64,000 nt of DNA from the NCBI GenBank assembly GCA_963402885.1, contig OY727095.1:19411001-19475000 (forward strand). Direction: 5' to 3'. The number at the start of each line of letters is the position of its first letter. Position 1 is the first letter of the stretch. The notes under the pieces are model-generated. The model did not search any database. It was not told the origin of the DNA and saw nothing but the letters and a program-made list of their open reading frames with translations. The stretch comes from Antedon bifida (lineage: Eukaryota; Echinodermata; Crinoidea; Comatulida; Antedonidae). The position numbers and the translations under genes were made by a program. Shown here piece by piece: positions 23,783 through 34,852 of the stretch.

Positions 23783-24379
23783 TGTACGTTTTATGTTTTT
23801 CTTTTCAATTCCACCTGTATTTTTGTAATTTATATTTGTAAAGGGGGTTAAACTCGATTAGAGAAATCTATTTTTTAACCTCCTATTGCCATGCTGTAAT
23901 TTGTTTTTTTTGTTATATATTTATATATAATATATATATTTTTCTTTTTTTGGCAATAAAAGTTGAAAGAAGAAATGAAAGAAAGAAAGATACGCGTGAC
24001 ACAAAAATTACAGAAAGAAAGAGGAATAAGATTTCGTACAATCACAAGGGATATCCGGCAACTTCGTTACGTAACAAATGCGTAAATACGCAGGTGGAAG
24101 ACAAAATTAAGCTGTGGACAAAATGTTTGAAGTTCCGCATGTACGTCATCATTGCCAATTATAGTGGTGAGTTGCCTGCAACCTGTTCCAGACAATACAC
24201 ACGGTACATGCTCCACTGGCAAAAAAAAATGGTGATTGGTTCCTGCATGTAGGCGTGTTGAAGGCCAACTTCTTGGACCTTGCTGGTCATATGACTTTGC
24301 TGCATAAAGTCTATCCTCCAAAAAAAAACTGGTTGAAGATCATCAATTTTATGTGTAACAATAACCATATTCTTTTGGT

Positions 24380-25445
24380 ATGTGATTGTTAAAAGCAGTA
24401 ATACATCAAATGGACATGGACCTGTTACACCATAAACTGAAGTGTTGTTTTCAACGGCAACAATGGCATCAAGATGATATGAGTGAATTTCACTATTCTT
24501 TGGTACAAAGAATGTTTCATCAAAATGGACCTAAATTTACAAGAAAACCCACCAATAGAGTGACTTGACAAGTTATCAGCAGGTATGCCTACCAATGAAC
24601 CCTAGTCGATGATACTGATGTCCATTAACAAGTACAGTAATGCCTGTAGCAAAATGTTTAAATCAGAGATCAAACGCGTTAGGATTTCCTTGTACGTATA
24701 CTTATGTACTAGCTTCTTGTATCTAACAAGGAGTGCAAGATGGATATTTTTTTAGAGTGCTTCTGTATCTTGACTCAAACCTCTAAGCGCTGTACATAAA
24801 CTAATATGAAAAAAGGGAAATTCCAACCATGGCAAAAAAAAACCCAAACCGAAGTAAGGGGAAACGCCTTCATCGCTAACCAGGGATCGGTCTAATTGAA
24901 CCCCGGTCAGCACCAGTTGTGTCTTGGTCATCCCATACTCGGGCGTCTCCTGCCCTACTTAATTAGATCTAAAACAATCTAGGTGGCATGGTAAAGGAGA
25001 AAAAAAGGGGATTTGTATAACCAACTAATAACTGAGGATGTTGTCTACCGTTCTGCACTTGATGTGTGCTTGTCCAAACATCATTTTGAGGCAGATAATG
25101 TTTTAACACCTCTAAAATGAGAATATACTGCTAAGAAATAAATAATATGCACAACCTTTTTCCATTTTTAATTTCCTCTCCAAGGATATATTCTTGTAAC
25201 TCAACCATTGCCAAATTTGATACACAATGTTTTTTTTAACCAGTATTCAGAACTTAGGGAGTTAAATGACAACTCTACATTATCTACATACTGTAATGTA
25301 GATGTACTAAATCTACTGTAAAATGGTTTTTAAACAACCTCACAGCACAAAATTCAACATACCTTGGATTTTCTTATCACATGCCTTCATCAGTAGAATC
25401 CTATGAGTGTTATGAGGATTGGTGAACTCTTCTGACCTGATGACG
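24380..25445 (-). pseudogene. Transposon-like gene, copy 1, ending at a Penelope-type 3' end
   Basis: The minus strand encodes, in broken frames, SLVGIPADNLSSHSIGGF and upstream LLMDISIID. This pattern belongs to an uncharacterised multicopy family in invertebrate genomes (LE..GI.., G.L..i.gDNL..HslGGF.., then CRfC). A matching copy lies at 29300-30150. Bases 25375-25445 on the minus strand read NPHNTHRILLMKACDKKIQ, matching the Penelope-like GIY-YIG tail present in copy 2. Between about 24775 and 25012 this copy holds about 235 bp absent from copy 2. Family recognition is from memory of motif order; the biochemical role is unknown. Confidence 0.5.
24775..25012. repeat. Segment unique to copy 1 of the duplicated block; SINE candidate
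   Basis: Flanking sequence (tatcttgactcaaac and ttgtataaccaactaataa) is shared with copy 2, but the sequence between differs. The minus strand contains ggggttcaattag (B-box-like) about 60 nt after a weaker A-box-like stretch, which hints at a tRNA-derived SINE. Copy 2 has a different 63-bp segment at the same place, so it is not a clean insertion. Confidence 0.35.
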
Positions 25446-25484
25446 TCAGTCAGAAGATTCCACTATACAATGACGGTAATTTAC

Positions 25485-25720
25485 CTTCAACAAAGAGCGT
25501 AACAAGACTAGGTGGGTCCATGGATGGTATCCATCCTACAAACTTTACTAGGTTGGGATGCGGTTTAATGGAAAGCATCATATTAGCTTCTTTTATTATA
25601 GTTTTTCGAAGATTCTCTTTTCTTAAACCTTCAGGATTTTTAAACTGTTTTATTGCAACGTGATACAACCGCACAACTCCAAATGTGTTTTGGAATATGG
25701 TCTGAACAAGTAGTTTCTTT
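25485..25720 (-). CDS. Kinase-like exon: N-lobe of a protein kinase domain
   Basis: The minus-strand frame encodes TFGVVRLYHVAIKQFKN (end of the glycine-rich loop, then the VAIK lysine), KTIIKEANMMLSIKPHPNLV (helix C Glu and the HPNLV turn) and WIPSMDPPSLVTLFVEGK. It ends at a clean donor (GTAAAT at 25484). The N-terminal side runs in frame back to about QYSAWQKKLLVQ. No hinge, catalytic loop or DFG follows nearby. A second kinase fragment at 33848-34385 overlaps it in alignment (hinge region), so the two are separate copies rather than exons of one gene. Subfamily not assigned. Confidence 0.6.
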
Positions 25721-25750
25721 TGCCAGGCACTGTACTGATTTGTACCTTAG

Positions 25751-26098
25751 CTATTGTTCTTTATCCAACATAGCCTTTAAATTGCTTTCCTTATACTCCA
25801 AATTTCTTCTTTTCAATTTATCGACTTCTAATTCTTTATTTAGTTTGTTTATTTCCTGACTATACTGTAGGTTTTGTTGTCTATGCTCAGATTCTAAGCG
25901 CTCATTCACAGCGCTTTTCCTTTTTTTACTGTTAATTTCTAGGCCTACTTCCCTCTTTCTGTCCCGTTTCGTCCGCCTTTTCGTAATCCGAATATGAAAA
26001 CCCCCATCTTTGTCATGGTGTACCCCACCAGGCTTTAATATTTGCTTCCAGCCTACGTATCCTTGCGGCTCGATATTTAGTGCCATCTCTACCATCAA
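25751..26098 (-). CDS. Coiled-coil exon upstream of the kinase exon
   Basis: 115 residues: GYVGWKQILKPGGVHHDKDG then a basic block (RITKRRTKRDRKREVGLE). A long heptad-like segment follows (residues about 65-115: QNLQYSQEINKLNKELEVDK, KLKRRNLEYKESNLKAMLDK). It lies immediately before the kinase exon on the minus strand, so it may be the N-terminal regulatory part of the same kinase-like protein. A stop separates it from the kinase frame, and no convincing intron fits the about 30-bp gap, so a frameshift is likely. No ATG context or known domain was identified for the first part. Confidence 0.45.
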   Translation of the reverse strand: MMVEMALNIEPQGYVGWKQILKPGGVHHDKDGGFHIRITKRRTKRDRKREVGLEINSKKRKSAVNERLESEHRQQNLQYSQEINKLNKELEVDKLKRRNLEYKESNLKAMLDKEQ

Positions 26099-26393
26099 TT
26101 AATGAGGTTAACCTGTAGAGATACAATTAATATTTGTTATTTAAACTTAACAATAGGCCTATTATACATTTTCTTTCACGCAAATTTTAACAAAATATGC
26201 CTACGGTAATAAACGTTAAAAATGATTTTTTTATACGGAAAAACATCTTACTGATGAAGCTCCTTCCCTAGTTCATATTCCATTGTTTGTGTAATTGCAT
26301 GGTCTACAAAAATCCCCATATTTTCAAGTTTGATATCTAATAACTTTTCTGGATGAACCCGATCAATTGTTTTCTCCAACGTTGACTGAAACT

Positions 26394-27220
26394 TTACTCT
26401 GATTTGGTGCACGACATATAAATGTTAAAGCCATCCTGTGTTAGTGGACCAACTTTACCTCCAACAATTGCGTCTTGGCATTTTGAGTCACAAGACAAAA
26501 ATACCGAATTTCCTTTTCTTTCCTGCTCTCTTATCCAGCTGTTTAAGACACATTTCCCCTCTGAAATCAGGTTGCCTTCCAGGTCATCACCAAAGTTAAA
26601 AGACGGCAACCCTCCAAAACATATGAGGGCTATGTATCTTATTTCCAACCAGCTCCTGGGAACCATTGATATTAGATAGTGACAAGACAGATGTTGGCCG
26701 TTCTCCATATGTTCGTCCGCCAAAATTCTGGTCCATCCACGTTTTCTAGAAAATCATATCTAATTTTTAATGTCTAATCCACCCGCAGTTTTTCTTGACT
26801 TCCATACCTTCTTGAATTGTATGTTGCATCTAGCTTTAAGATCTCGAACTTTATAGCGAGAAGCAATGTGTAATATAATGTAATATGTAACAAATATTAT
26901 TTGTAAATGCACTATCCATTAGAAAAAGGTTACCTGAAGGTTAGGCCTATAACATGCATATAAATGAGCTCCCTTTATTCTCTTATTAAGTCTTTGAACA
27001 GACTCCCTTTGTGCTGAGCTTCTAGGCTCCAAATAACCACTTTCTCCTGGTACTCTTTCAAAATTGTCAACGATGTTTGAAGTTGAGATTTTCTTGGGTA
27101 AAGTACACCTTCAACTTCAATTCTCTGGTTTGTTAACACTGTTACGGCTCTTTTTAATAAAAAATCTTGCAGTTCATATATCTTTAATATAAAATCTTCT
27201 ATATCTGATACGCAAGTTCT
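26394..27220 (-). CDS. Possible exons of an unknown protein near the kinase gene
   Basis: A 109-residue frame at 26394-26723 (NFGDDLEGNLISEGKCVLNS, SVFLSCDSKCQDAIVGGKV) and a segment at 26936-27220 (SDIEDFILKIYELQDFLLKR, VLTNQRIEVEGVLYPRK) have protein-like composition. The second ends at a good donor (CAG then GTAACC), though in a frame different from its first half. I recognise neither. They could be more exons of the kinase-like gene or of another relic. Confidence 0.3.
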
Positions 27221-27728
27221 TAATAATCACTATCTTGCAAATGATTTCCACTAAATAGTATGGTTAAAAACACATTTACACTGATATGTGTTCTCTTGTC
27301 AGCGTTATTTAGCAAAATCTCATTTCTAACATTTATGAATTAAAAACGTGTCCGTACCCTTGTTTTTCTTTACGATTCCATAGTGTAAATTTTTAAGTAA
27401 AAAGAATTTTAGTAGACTTTTTTTAATATTAAAAGTAAATATTTGTATAAACAATTTTAACATGATATGCCTAAAAAATGAAATAATGTTACATTAAATC
27501 AGTTTCCTGTAAGTGGTATTCACTTACAAGCGTACAATTATTAATATTATGGTGTTTTTTTTGTTAAAACACCATTAAAGTTTTTAAAACGTTAAAAACA
27601 AAATTTTCTTCAGATTATGGCTTTGAATTACTCATTTTTTACAACACTTGTTTGAATTTCAAATAAGCCCTAAAAGCCCTCAATGAGGAACTTTCAACCT
27701 TATCTTTTGACTGCTTATAAATACAACT

Positions 27729-29132
27729 TTAAAATAACTTCCAAACCCATTTGCACTTAGCTTGGTAGTTACAATCAAGCACAAAGTGTGCCTTGTAGCA
27801 TACATCAACTGCTTTCAGCAGGGAAGGCTGCTTGATTATATTTTGTTCAATAACCACAATGTGCTCCTTACTTGTCAACTTATAAGCTCCAAGAGCCAAT
27901 ATGTATGGCTGTGGGTGGGTGTGGTGGCTAACATTTTCCAAATATTGATCAATATTTATTATTTCCTGGAGAAACAAAAACAAAGAACTAATTGCAAACC
28001 AAATCTGGATATCTGAATAATAATTATGAAGTTCTTTTAACACTAAAATGATTGTTTGCACTTAAAAATGAACAGCCGGCTTCTTCGACTTGTCAAATAG
28101 AATTGGCATCATCAATATTACCAAAGTAGATTTCTGATCTATGAAGAATGTTTAATCAAATTACCATGAGATTCTTAAACAACCTTCTCCATTAATACAA
28201 TGTTTACAAATAGCATCATATTAAAGGTAGATAATATAGAAATATTTATTGGGCTGAAGGGATGAGTTTGTATTTAACAAACTTAATTTTGAAAACATGA
28301 TTACCTGGAGACAACAATTTTATATTGGTTTCAGGTGATAAGCCTATATTGCTTGCCTCCAAAATGGGCACATCTGGTGTCCATACTCACAAATTGGATC
28401 TACCATCCCCTTCAACTTTTTGTAAATGTATCACTAACTCTGGATAAAGTGAATTAAAATCCTGGTCAATCTATAAAAAGGAATTTAGAAAAATAGTTTT
28501 TCACTACAAAGAGAAAACTAAGATGCAAAGCAGACCACAGCATTAACAACTACACAGCATAATGGTAATAACTGCGATTTTCTTAAGGTATTTTAATTAC
28601 TCCATGCGCATTTGACACCACAAGTTTTAAAAAGAGCAGTGATATAATAGCTGGTGAGAACATATTATTGATATACAGTATGTTGAATTTGGCTTACCAT
28701 ACTCTCATCTAAAAGTCTGGGAAATTTGTTTACAATTTCCCGTACAGAGCGTTCTTTATTCTTGATTCACTCAAACCGGTAGTTTGATGTAAGTTCCATC
28801 CACTGTTGTCCAGTATTATCCTGTAAAAATTGTACTTTTTCAAGAACATCTTCTGATAGTGGTTCAGGATGTGGATTACTTACTGCAGAAAAGTAACATA
28901 TTACTGCAGAATTAATAATTTTATAATAATAATTTTCATTGCATTCGCCTGTACATTAGAAGGATAACAATAACTGATATAAAAAGTAAAGTAAATTACC
29001 TGTACATGCAACTTTCTTGTTTGTACTACTAGAGGTAGATGCATCTATCATTCTTTTGCGAATGTATTGCAAATGCTCTTCTAAGTAACCTGTGGCCGGA
29101 CGACTCCTTGCACCTTTACAGTAAAATGCTTC
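27729..29132 (-). pseudogene. Conserved uncharacterised multi-exon gene, decayed copy
   Basis: Four splice-bounded segments on the minus strand. 29000-29132: SRPATGYLEEHLQYIRKRM. 28698-28882: PLSEDVLEKVQFLQDN, ERSVREIVNKFPRLLDESM. 28391-28470: IDQDFNSLYPELVIHLQKVE. 27729-27965: YLENVSHHTHPQPYILALGA, SLLKAVDVCYKAHFVLDCNY, WVWKLF, stop. Exons 1 to 3 join in phase. This is the layout of a family seen in fish and invertebrate genomes: RPTxGYL.., ..sv.eIi..fP.L.., ..P.iL.lG..., A.d.cfK..fvl...Y. A TGA lies inside the second segment (RFE stop IKN), and the phase fails at the last junction, so the copy is probably dead. A similar last exon occurs at 50063-50418. Confidence 0.55.
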
Positions 29133-29299
29133 CTAAAGGGCAAATCATGTAAATATTTTATATACAGTATATAGTAATGGTATGGTAACTTATTTGTCAC
29201 TTTCTTACATGGCTGTCATTTTATTTAATTGTTTCATTCTATTTCATGTCAGTGTGTAGTTATATCAATTATTTTAGTCTGAATGATATAAAAAAAAAA

Positions 29300-30150
29300 G
29301 TTATTTAATTAATTTACAATTTATGATGCATGCCAGTTTAGTGTTACATTGTTTGTTATATACTAAAACTGTTACACCATAACTGAAGTGTTGCATGGCA
29401 TCAAGATAATATGATTGAATTTCACTATTCTTTAGTACAAAGAATGTTTCATCGAATTGGACCTGAATTTCGTCCTTAGTAGCCATACAAAAACAACAAA
29501 ACAAAAGTTACAAGAAAACCCACCAATAGAGTGACTTGACAAGTTATCAGCAGGTATGCCTACCAATGAACCCTAGTCGATGATACTGATGTCCATTAAC
29601 AAGTACAGTAATGCCTGTAGTTTCCAAAATGTTTAAATCAGAGATCAAAGACCTTAGGATTTCCTTGTATTTATACTTATGTACTAGCTAATTGTATCTA
29701 ACAAGGAGTGCAAGATGGATATTTTTTAGAGTGCTTCTATATCTTGACTCAAACAACAATAACCATAATGCATTGGGATTACGATGAAAAAATTCATTAT
29801 TGGTGAAATTGTACGACTTGTATAACCAACTAATAATTCAGGATGTTGATTACCGTTCTGCACTTGTCCAAACATCATTTTGAGCCAGATAATGTTTTAA
29901 CACCTCTAAAATGGGAATATACTGCTAAGAAATAAATAATATGCACAACCTTTTTCCATTTTTAATTTCCTGTCCAAGTAAATATTCTTGTGACTCCAAA
30001 TTTGATACACAATATTTTTTTAACCCAGTATTCAGAAGTTAGGGAGTTAAATGATAACTCTACATTATCTAGTTACTGTAATGTAGATGTACTAAATCTA
30101 CTGTAAAGTTTTTTAAACAAACTTGCAGCACAAAATTCAACATACCCTGG
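29300..30150 (-). pseudogene. Transposon-like gene, copy 2
   Basis: The minus strand encodes, across several frameshifts, FFIVIPMHYGYCC/NPNALWLLLFESRYRSTLKN then IHLALLVRYN, GIPADNLSSHSIGGF and FCMATKDEIQVQFDETFFVL. The order (alternation of a YY..GN..-like block, ..IhLalLvr.., LE.tGI, DNLssHsiGGF, CRfCMAT) matches the same uncharacterised family as copy 1 at 24380. A 200-bp block around acaagttatcagcaggtatg is almost identical between the copies. A short tract (tacaaaaacaacaaaacaaaagtt) interrupts the frame between GGF and CMAT here and is absent from copy 1. Confidence 0.55.
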
Positions 30151-30157
30151 ATTTTCG

Positions 30158-30361
30158 TCACGTTTGACGTACCTTCATCAGTAGAATCCTATGAGTGTTA
30201 TGAGGATTGGCGACCTGATGAAGTTTCAAGTCATGGTTGAGAGAAGGTTTCTTCTTTTTGATGTAAATGGCCTCCCGTACTATTCGGGGGTACTCTCTAT
30301 CTTCTCTGTCCAAAATTCTCCAATCAATAGTGTATCCGGTGGTGGAAAAAATGTTCAGCAT
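30158..30361 (-). pseudogene. Penelope-like GIY-YIG endonuclease C-terminus
   Basis: FSTTGYTIDWRILDREDREY then PRIVREAIYIKKKKPSLNHD then LKLHQVANPHNTHRILLMK. The block H.iDW....ilDrE..y..R.vrEAi.I.k..pslN.D is the C-terminal half of the GIY-YIG endonuclease that follows RT in Penelope-like elements (catalytic-region Glu in REAI, Asn in SLN). The GIY-YIG motifs proper and RT are missing. The 3' tail (HNTHRILLMK..) is shared with 25375-25445. Confidence 0.68.
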
Positions 30362-30563
30362 GATTATTTTGACTGATGGACATTAGGAATGTTACATTTT
30401 CAAATATGTCACTTTTGAGAAGATATGATACTCTCTTGTTTTCAGTATGAACAATGCTAAATGTTTTTTTCAGTACTTCAGGGATTGCTATATCATCACC
30501 ACCATTAAGCTTCATATCAAAGTCTGCATCTGCATCCACTTTCATCCTCGACATAGTTTTCAT
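30324..30563 (-). CDS. Short unmatched frame upstream of the GIY-YIG remnant
   Basis: 79 residues beginning MKTMSRMKVDADADFDMKLN with GGDDIAIPEVLKKTFSIVHT. Composition is protein-like, but no motif is recognised and no splice partner is visible. It partly overlaps the GIY-YIG remnant in another frame, so it may belong to a different, older insertion. Confidence 0.2.
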   Translation of the reverse strand: MKTMSRMKVDADADFDMKLNGGDDIAIPEVLKKTFSIVHTENKRVSYLLKSDIFENVTFLMSISQNNHAEHFFHHRIHY

Positions 30564-31073
30564 TGAAATGAGAACCTTCCAAGCCCAGCAAATTTCTATG
30601 CTTCCGGTACAGACTACGGTAACTGCAATTATTAATGTTACATGTCAAATGCAAATTGGGATTGTGTCAGCGAAGTAATCGCTTTATACTACGTAACTCA
30701 TGACCAAATACTCAGACATAAGAATGTGTTAAAATTATGACCATTATGCATGACCATCATCCATTGTAATGATTTGTTTCCGATTTGTAACCTTTGTCTA
30801 TTTAAATAATATTAATATCTCAGGGCCTAGTACTATTATTTAAACAAATAAATTACAGTACTGTATAACTGATATCAAAGAAAGACATACAGTGCAAGAG
30901 TTAACTTACACTGTAAAAAGGTTGGGCAAAAAAGTGTAATGTTGTAAAATTAGATTTGTTAAGACCTTTAATGGTATTAGCAACCTGCTATAACATTAAA
31001 TTACCTGTATGTCACTATTAATTAAAACTATGAAACAGAACTGAACTGTCATTCAAAATCAAAAATTAATTCA

Positions 31074-31244
31074 TTAATTAATTATTAATTTTTTCATAAG
31101 TTGTCTTTGTTCTGCTTCTGGATTGCCCCTTATTTCCGATTCTAACCAATTACAAAATTTCCCAACACGGTCATTTTTTTTATCAGGTGTTTTTACAAAA
31201 TCAATAACCGCTTGTTCGTATGGAGATAAGGGCTGGCAAGCATC
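31074..31244 (-). CDS. Candidate terminal exon, BESS-like C-terminus
   Basis: Acceptor ttctctttccag, then an open frame DACQPLSPYEQAVIDFVKTP, RVGKFCNWLESEIRGNPEAE, QRQLMKKLIIN and a TAA stop at 31076-31074. The spacing of FCNWLESEIR..P..EQRQLMKKL resembles the short C-terminal BESS motif of MADF-type DNA-binding proteins (f..yl..elr.l....qr..~k..I). Upstream exons (MADF domain) were not found. It could be a host gene or a transposon-encoded MADF protein. Confidence 0.42.
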   Translation of the reverse strand, partial: DACQPLSPYEQAVIDFVKTPDKKNDRVGKFCNWLESEIRGNPEAEQRQLMKKLIIN

Positions 31245-32517
31245 CTGGAAAGAGAAGTTTTATATGTGTTACCTTGGTATTTCTATGTAGTAAACCCTTT
31301 ATACAAGGAAAACAGTGTGGATAAATAGTTAAAGTTAAACAACATTTTTTAATTGGAAAAACATTAACCCTATTACTTAAAAGCAAATATTGTAATGTAA
31401 TGATTTTTTAATGCTTTGTAATGCTTAACTTAAGGGATTTAAAAATGTTTGTCAAGTTTTAAGAATCCAAATGCTGTATATCAATTTTGTATACTGTACA
31501 CTAAAAATGTGTGTAAATGTGGTTAGTACTAGCACTATCCAAAAAGAATCTTTCCTCATCCAAAAAACATGGTTTATAATCAAAATTGGAATTTTGAATA
31601 GTTGTACCAAACAAGAAATTGAATCTTAAATTGCTTTTTCCGGTTAATTAAAAATCAGAACTAAAAAATGAGAATGTGAATTGTTAATTATTAATAAATA
31701 ATTGAAAAAAAAAGAGTAGAAGGTAGCCGGTTATTGTTAGCGATCGACAGGAAAACAGGCTTAAAATAGATATGAAAGTGTTCCTAGCAATATCATTTTA
31801 TTGGCTCAACGTGCAGATCAATCAGTTTTAAGCTTGCCATAGTCAAACTAAATGTTTTTGACGACGACAACGCCCTCAAAACGCCCCTGGGAAACCTGTG
31901 AAAAACTTGTTGTGACGTCACTATAATTAAGAATAATAATCTTGTCTAGGTCTAGTTATTTGCGCATGCGCGAGAATCGCAGTATTTATTTTTTATTGAC
32001 TACATTTTTAATTTCATTCATGCGACGGAGGTTTTTCATCCTTGCAACTAGTTTCCTTGCCTTTGAGTTTGGCATTTTCGTTTTGTTAAATCGAATTGCA
32101 CAATTTTTTTTTTCCAAAACAGCTATTTTAATTAATTTTTCTTACCAATCAAAGGATCAACGAGATGCTTTTTAGCTACCCAATCTTTTTTTGCTCGTGA
32201 AAACTACAAAGATTATTCCTCATCCCCTGCTTTGTTGACACGTTGTTGTCGTCCAACATTTTCGTTGCAATGCATTGCTGCAATGTAGGTTCTAAATAAA
32301 CAAATTTTGATTAAAAAAATTTGTAATTTTATTTCATCTCGCATGAACAGATACTGTAGTACTGCAGAATTAAGTTATCTATATTATTGTATTATCATCA
32401 AGCATCTTAGTAATGAATATTTTCAAAATGAGAAAACCAGCAATATAATAAAAATAATATAATAAACTTGATAAGAAAAAGTGGTATAATATGGATAAAT
32501 AATTTAAAGTACTGTAC

Positions 32518-33650
32518 CTTGCAACCATACCCTTGAAGCGATAAGGGTACATCTTAGGGGCAAAATAGTTGATTACCTGATGGAAGGACTCGTTTGAATA
32601 AGTTTGGATGGAAGGTGACAATTGTTTAACAGAATTCAGCAGATGAGTGGAATTCAGCACTTTTGAAAATGTCTCATCAGCTTTTGAATCTTAAAGGAAA
32701 TTAAATAATTATTAGAAACATGACCTACTCTAAAATAATTATGGTCTGAACATCTACAATTTAATATCTTTATGAATACAGTAACTTACTAGGTAGGATA
32801 TAATCATGTGGTGACAGTTCTCCATGGAGACACTTGGGGTGTAAAGGCGTTTCATGATTATGTATACCTCTCACATGGTTGTAAATTGTTTGAAACTTCT
32901 GTTTCCCAAGTTCTCCATCGTCTACTATATTGCTCGTTTCTGGGCTTGAACTTGTGATCCAGTATACCATCCGAATAATTGAGGGTATCCACTTTCCAAT
33001 TTGCTTTACAATCTTTAATTTTTCCCGCTTTGAGGCATTTCTTTTTTATTCCTAAACCAATTTGTATAGTTATTTGGTAAATTAATTTATTCTAAGCATG
33101 GCATTCATTCAAACAAATCATCTTTACTGTATAATGTAGGTAAGCCAGTTGTCTAAATTCAAACAAGAACAACTTGTTGCATATATATGTGCGTATACAA
33201 TGGAATTAATCATGTTGTATACAGGAAATAATGAATGCTATTAATATTTTGCTTACCATTAGCAACATGTCAGACATCAAAGTAATGGATTATATCCAAA
33301 TTTCGAATATAAGCTGCCACACTGCTTTAACGGTCAGAAACAAACCTTTTCACTATAAACACCCCATGTCCTTTTAAAACAGTGTCCGTTTTAAGCCCTC
33401 CAATTCCATTGCTGTGGAATTTGGACATTCATCTTTCTAAAAAATAGAATATTAAAGCACACTTAATTGAAATACTCTACCATGTTCTTTAATAGATGAA
33501 CATGACATCTAAAAAACCCAACACAATCTTAAAGTTAAAATGTTACTATTTGTGGCAGAGAATATGCATGCGAATACCTGCACAACTTCAATGTGGACGA
33601 CTTTCTGAGTGTTAGCATTTTTGTCGTGTAGAGAAGTCTTGTTTTAGATA
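32518..33650 (-). pseudogene. Multi-exon transposase-like gene (MELEGLKR / HxFDxWHxxK family)
   Basis: Four splice-bounded minus-strand segments. About 33578-33650: NANTQKVVHIEVVQ, donor GTATTC. 33257-33436: CPNSTAMELEGLKR, DIIHYFDV-like, donor GTAAGC. 32790-33045: KIVKQIGKWIPSIIRMVYWI, FQTIYNHVRGIHNHETPLHP, CLHGELSPHDYILP, donor GTAAGT. 32518-32689: LSPSIQTYSNESFHQVINYF, APKMYPYRFKGMVARY. The motif order matches a widespread animal multicopy family with a presumed transposase core (lD..n..iv..elVq, ME..GLkR.l, tDRh..i, H.fD.WH..K, W.psI.nH.YW, n.H..H, sp.~QT~.~E.FHs~..~FAPK, yrGM.AR). Stops after KRTLF and elsewhere show decay. Transposon origin is inference. Confidence 0.55.
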
Positions 33651-33847
33651 AATGTAACATAACAAGAGACTTTCAATTATTTTTGTAAACAAAACAACAT
33701 TTAAAAAATATATCATATATTTGTTGCATTAAAATTGCACAATGATTATATTGTAATAATTGCTTTAGCTGAAAAATTGTACAGAAATATGTAACATTGC
33801 ACAATAGTTATGAGGTAGGTTGATGAAGTCTGCATCAGTTCAACAAA

Positions 33848-34385
33848 TCAGACATTAAACCATTGAGGTACACGAGATTTGGTTTTCTTCTTCAGCTTGT
33901 CGACAATGTAGTAAATAGTCGGTCTTTGCTCTGGAATAATATGTGTACACTTCCTGCCTAGTTTACATAGAGGTATCATATTCAGACATAGTCCCATGTC
34001 CAGAAACATATTTCCAAGGCTATAAATGTCACATTTAAATGTAGGCGGTGAATTTGGATAAAAGAGTTCTGCTGCGTAGCCTCTATGAGCTGCCATGAGT
34101 TCTTTGTGTTACTCTGCAAGAGTTTAGTTAATGTAAAGTAATCGTAAGAAGCATCGGCATGGCAGATGGAACCAAAGTCTGTGAATTTTACCGACCAGCG
34201 GTTACCATCTTGGTAAAGAAGCATATTCCTACTGGCGATGACGTTCTGCCATATCGAGTGCAAGTTGCAGTCCATCTCGAAGAGTAAGCCAGGGATTCTT
34301 GTATTTGATGGCTTTAAGGAGTGTGACTGATTTATACTGTGTTGCATGTCCAACGTATTCCATAATGATCCTGCTTCTAAGTTCG
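33848..34385 (-). pseudogene. Protein-kinase domain pseudogene
   Basis: Read on the minus strand with two frame changes: RSRIIMEYVGHATQYKSV and TLLKAIKYKNPWLTLRDGLQ then LALDMAERH (hinge to helix E), VIASRNMLLYQDGNRWSVKF then TDFGSICHAD (catalytic-loop remnant and the DFG magnesium site), RGYAAELFYPNSPPTFKCDI then YSLGNMFLDM (APE-like region and helix F Asp), and IIPEQRPTIYYIVDKLKKKT (helix H to I, conserved Arg-Pro). The canonical HRD is absent; the sequence jumps from the helix E end to ASRNMLL. Frameshifts near 34250 and 34080 plus HRD loss make it inactive. The N-lobe is not here. A related N-lobe exon is at 25485-25720. Confidence 0.68.
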
Positions 34386-34852
34386 TGTCGTGTCATTGCA
34401 GATTCCAAGATTAAACTATATTAATGTTAAAGATGCATTTTAATTTGAATGGTATTGATATATTTGATGATAGTTTTTTTGTTATCTTTGTCTATTGAAT
34501 AACAATACATAATGCTATGTTATAATCTTGCAATGATTGTTTTGGAAAAATTGAAATACAATTAAAAAGAAAATGACCAGTTTGTCCATGTTAACCACTG
34601 GGTACAAGTTGTCCATCAAAGCTGAATTTTGTTTTGGTCGTTTGACAAGAATAGTGTAACGAAAATCCGTTCTCGGGTTCGTTCCCTTTGGGGAAGGGTC
34701 TGCGGTACCACGGTACACTCGAATGAAACAAACAAATCAATTACAAGTTTTGGAGTGACCTCCTTTATTCTTCTTTGATTCCAAATTATTGGTAACAACC
34801 GATTATAATAATTAATTAGATTAGTTTTGCTAGTACGCCGGACTTGAAACAA

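Larger units (their letters stand above)
19480..23990 (+). mobile_element. Near-complete CR1/Jockey-like LINE
   Basis: Order: possible 5' UTR from about 19480 (a tataaaa lies at 19486-19492), ORF1 at 19659-20477, ORF2 at about 20856-23782, then a 3' UTR with aataaa at about 23956 and a short gaaa repeat tail (23966-23990). ORF2 carries a premature stop, a probable frameshift and a catalytic substitution, so this copy is inactive. Relatives of its proteins occur at 13245-13810 (ORF1) and 50544-51389 (ORF2), so the family has several members in the window. Exact ends and target duplication could not be fixed. Confidence 0.85.

Noticed and set aside
27762-28016. 84-codon plus-strand frame
   Set aside because: Antisense to the splice-bounded QPYILALG exon.
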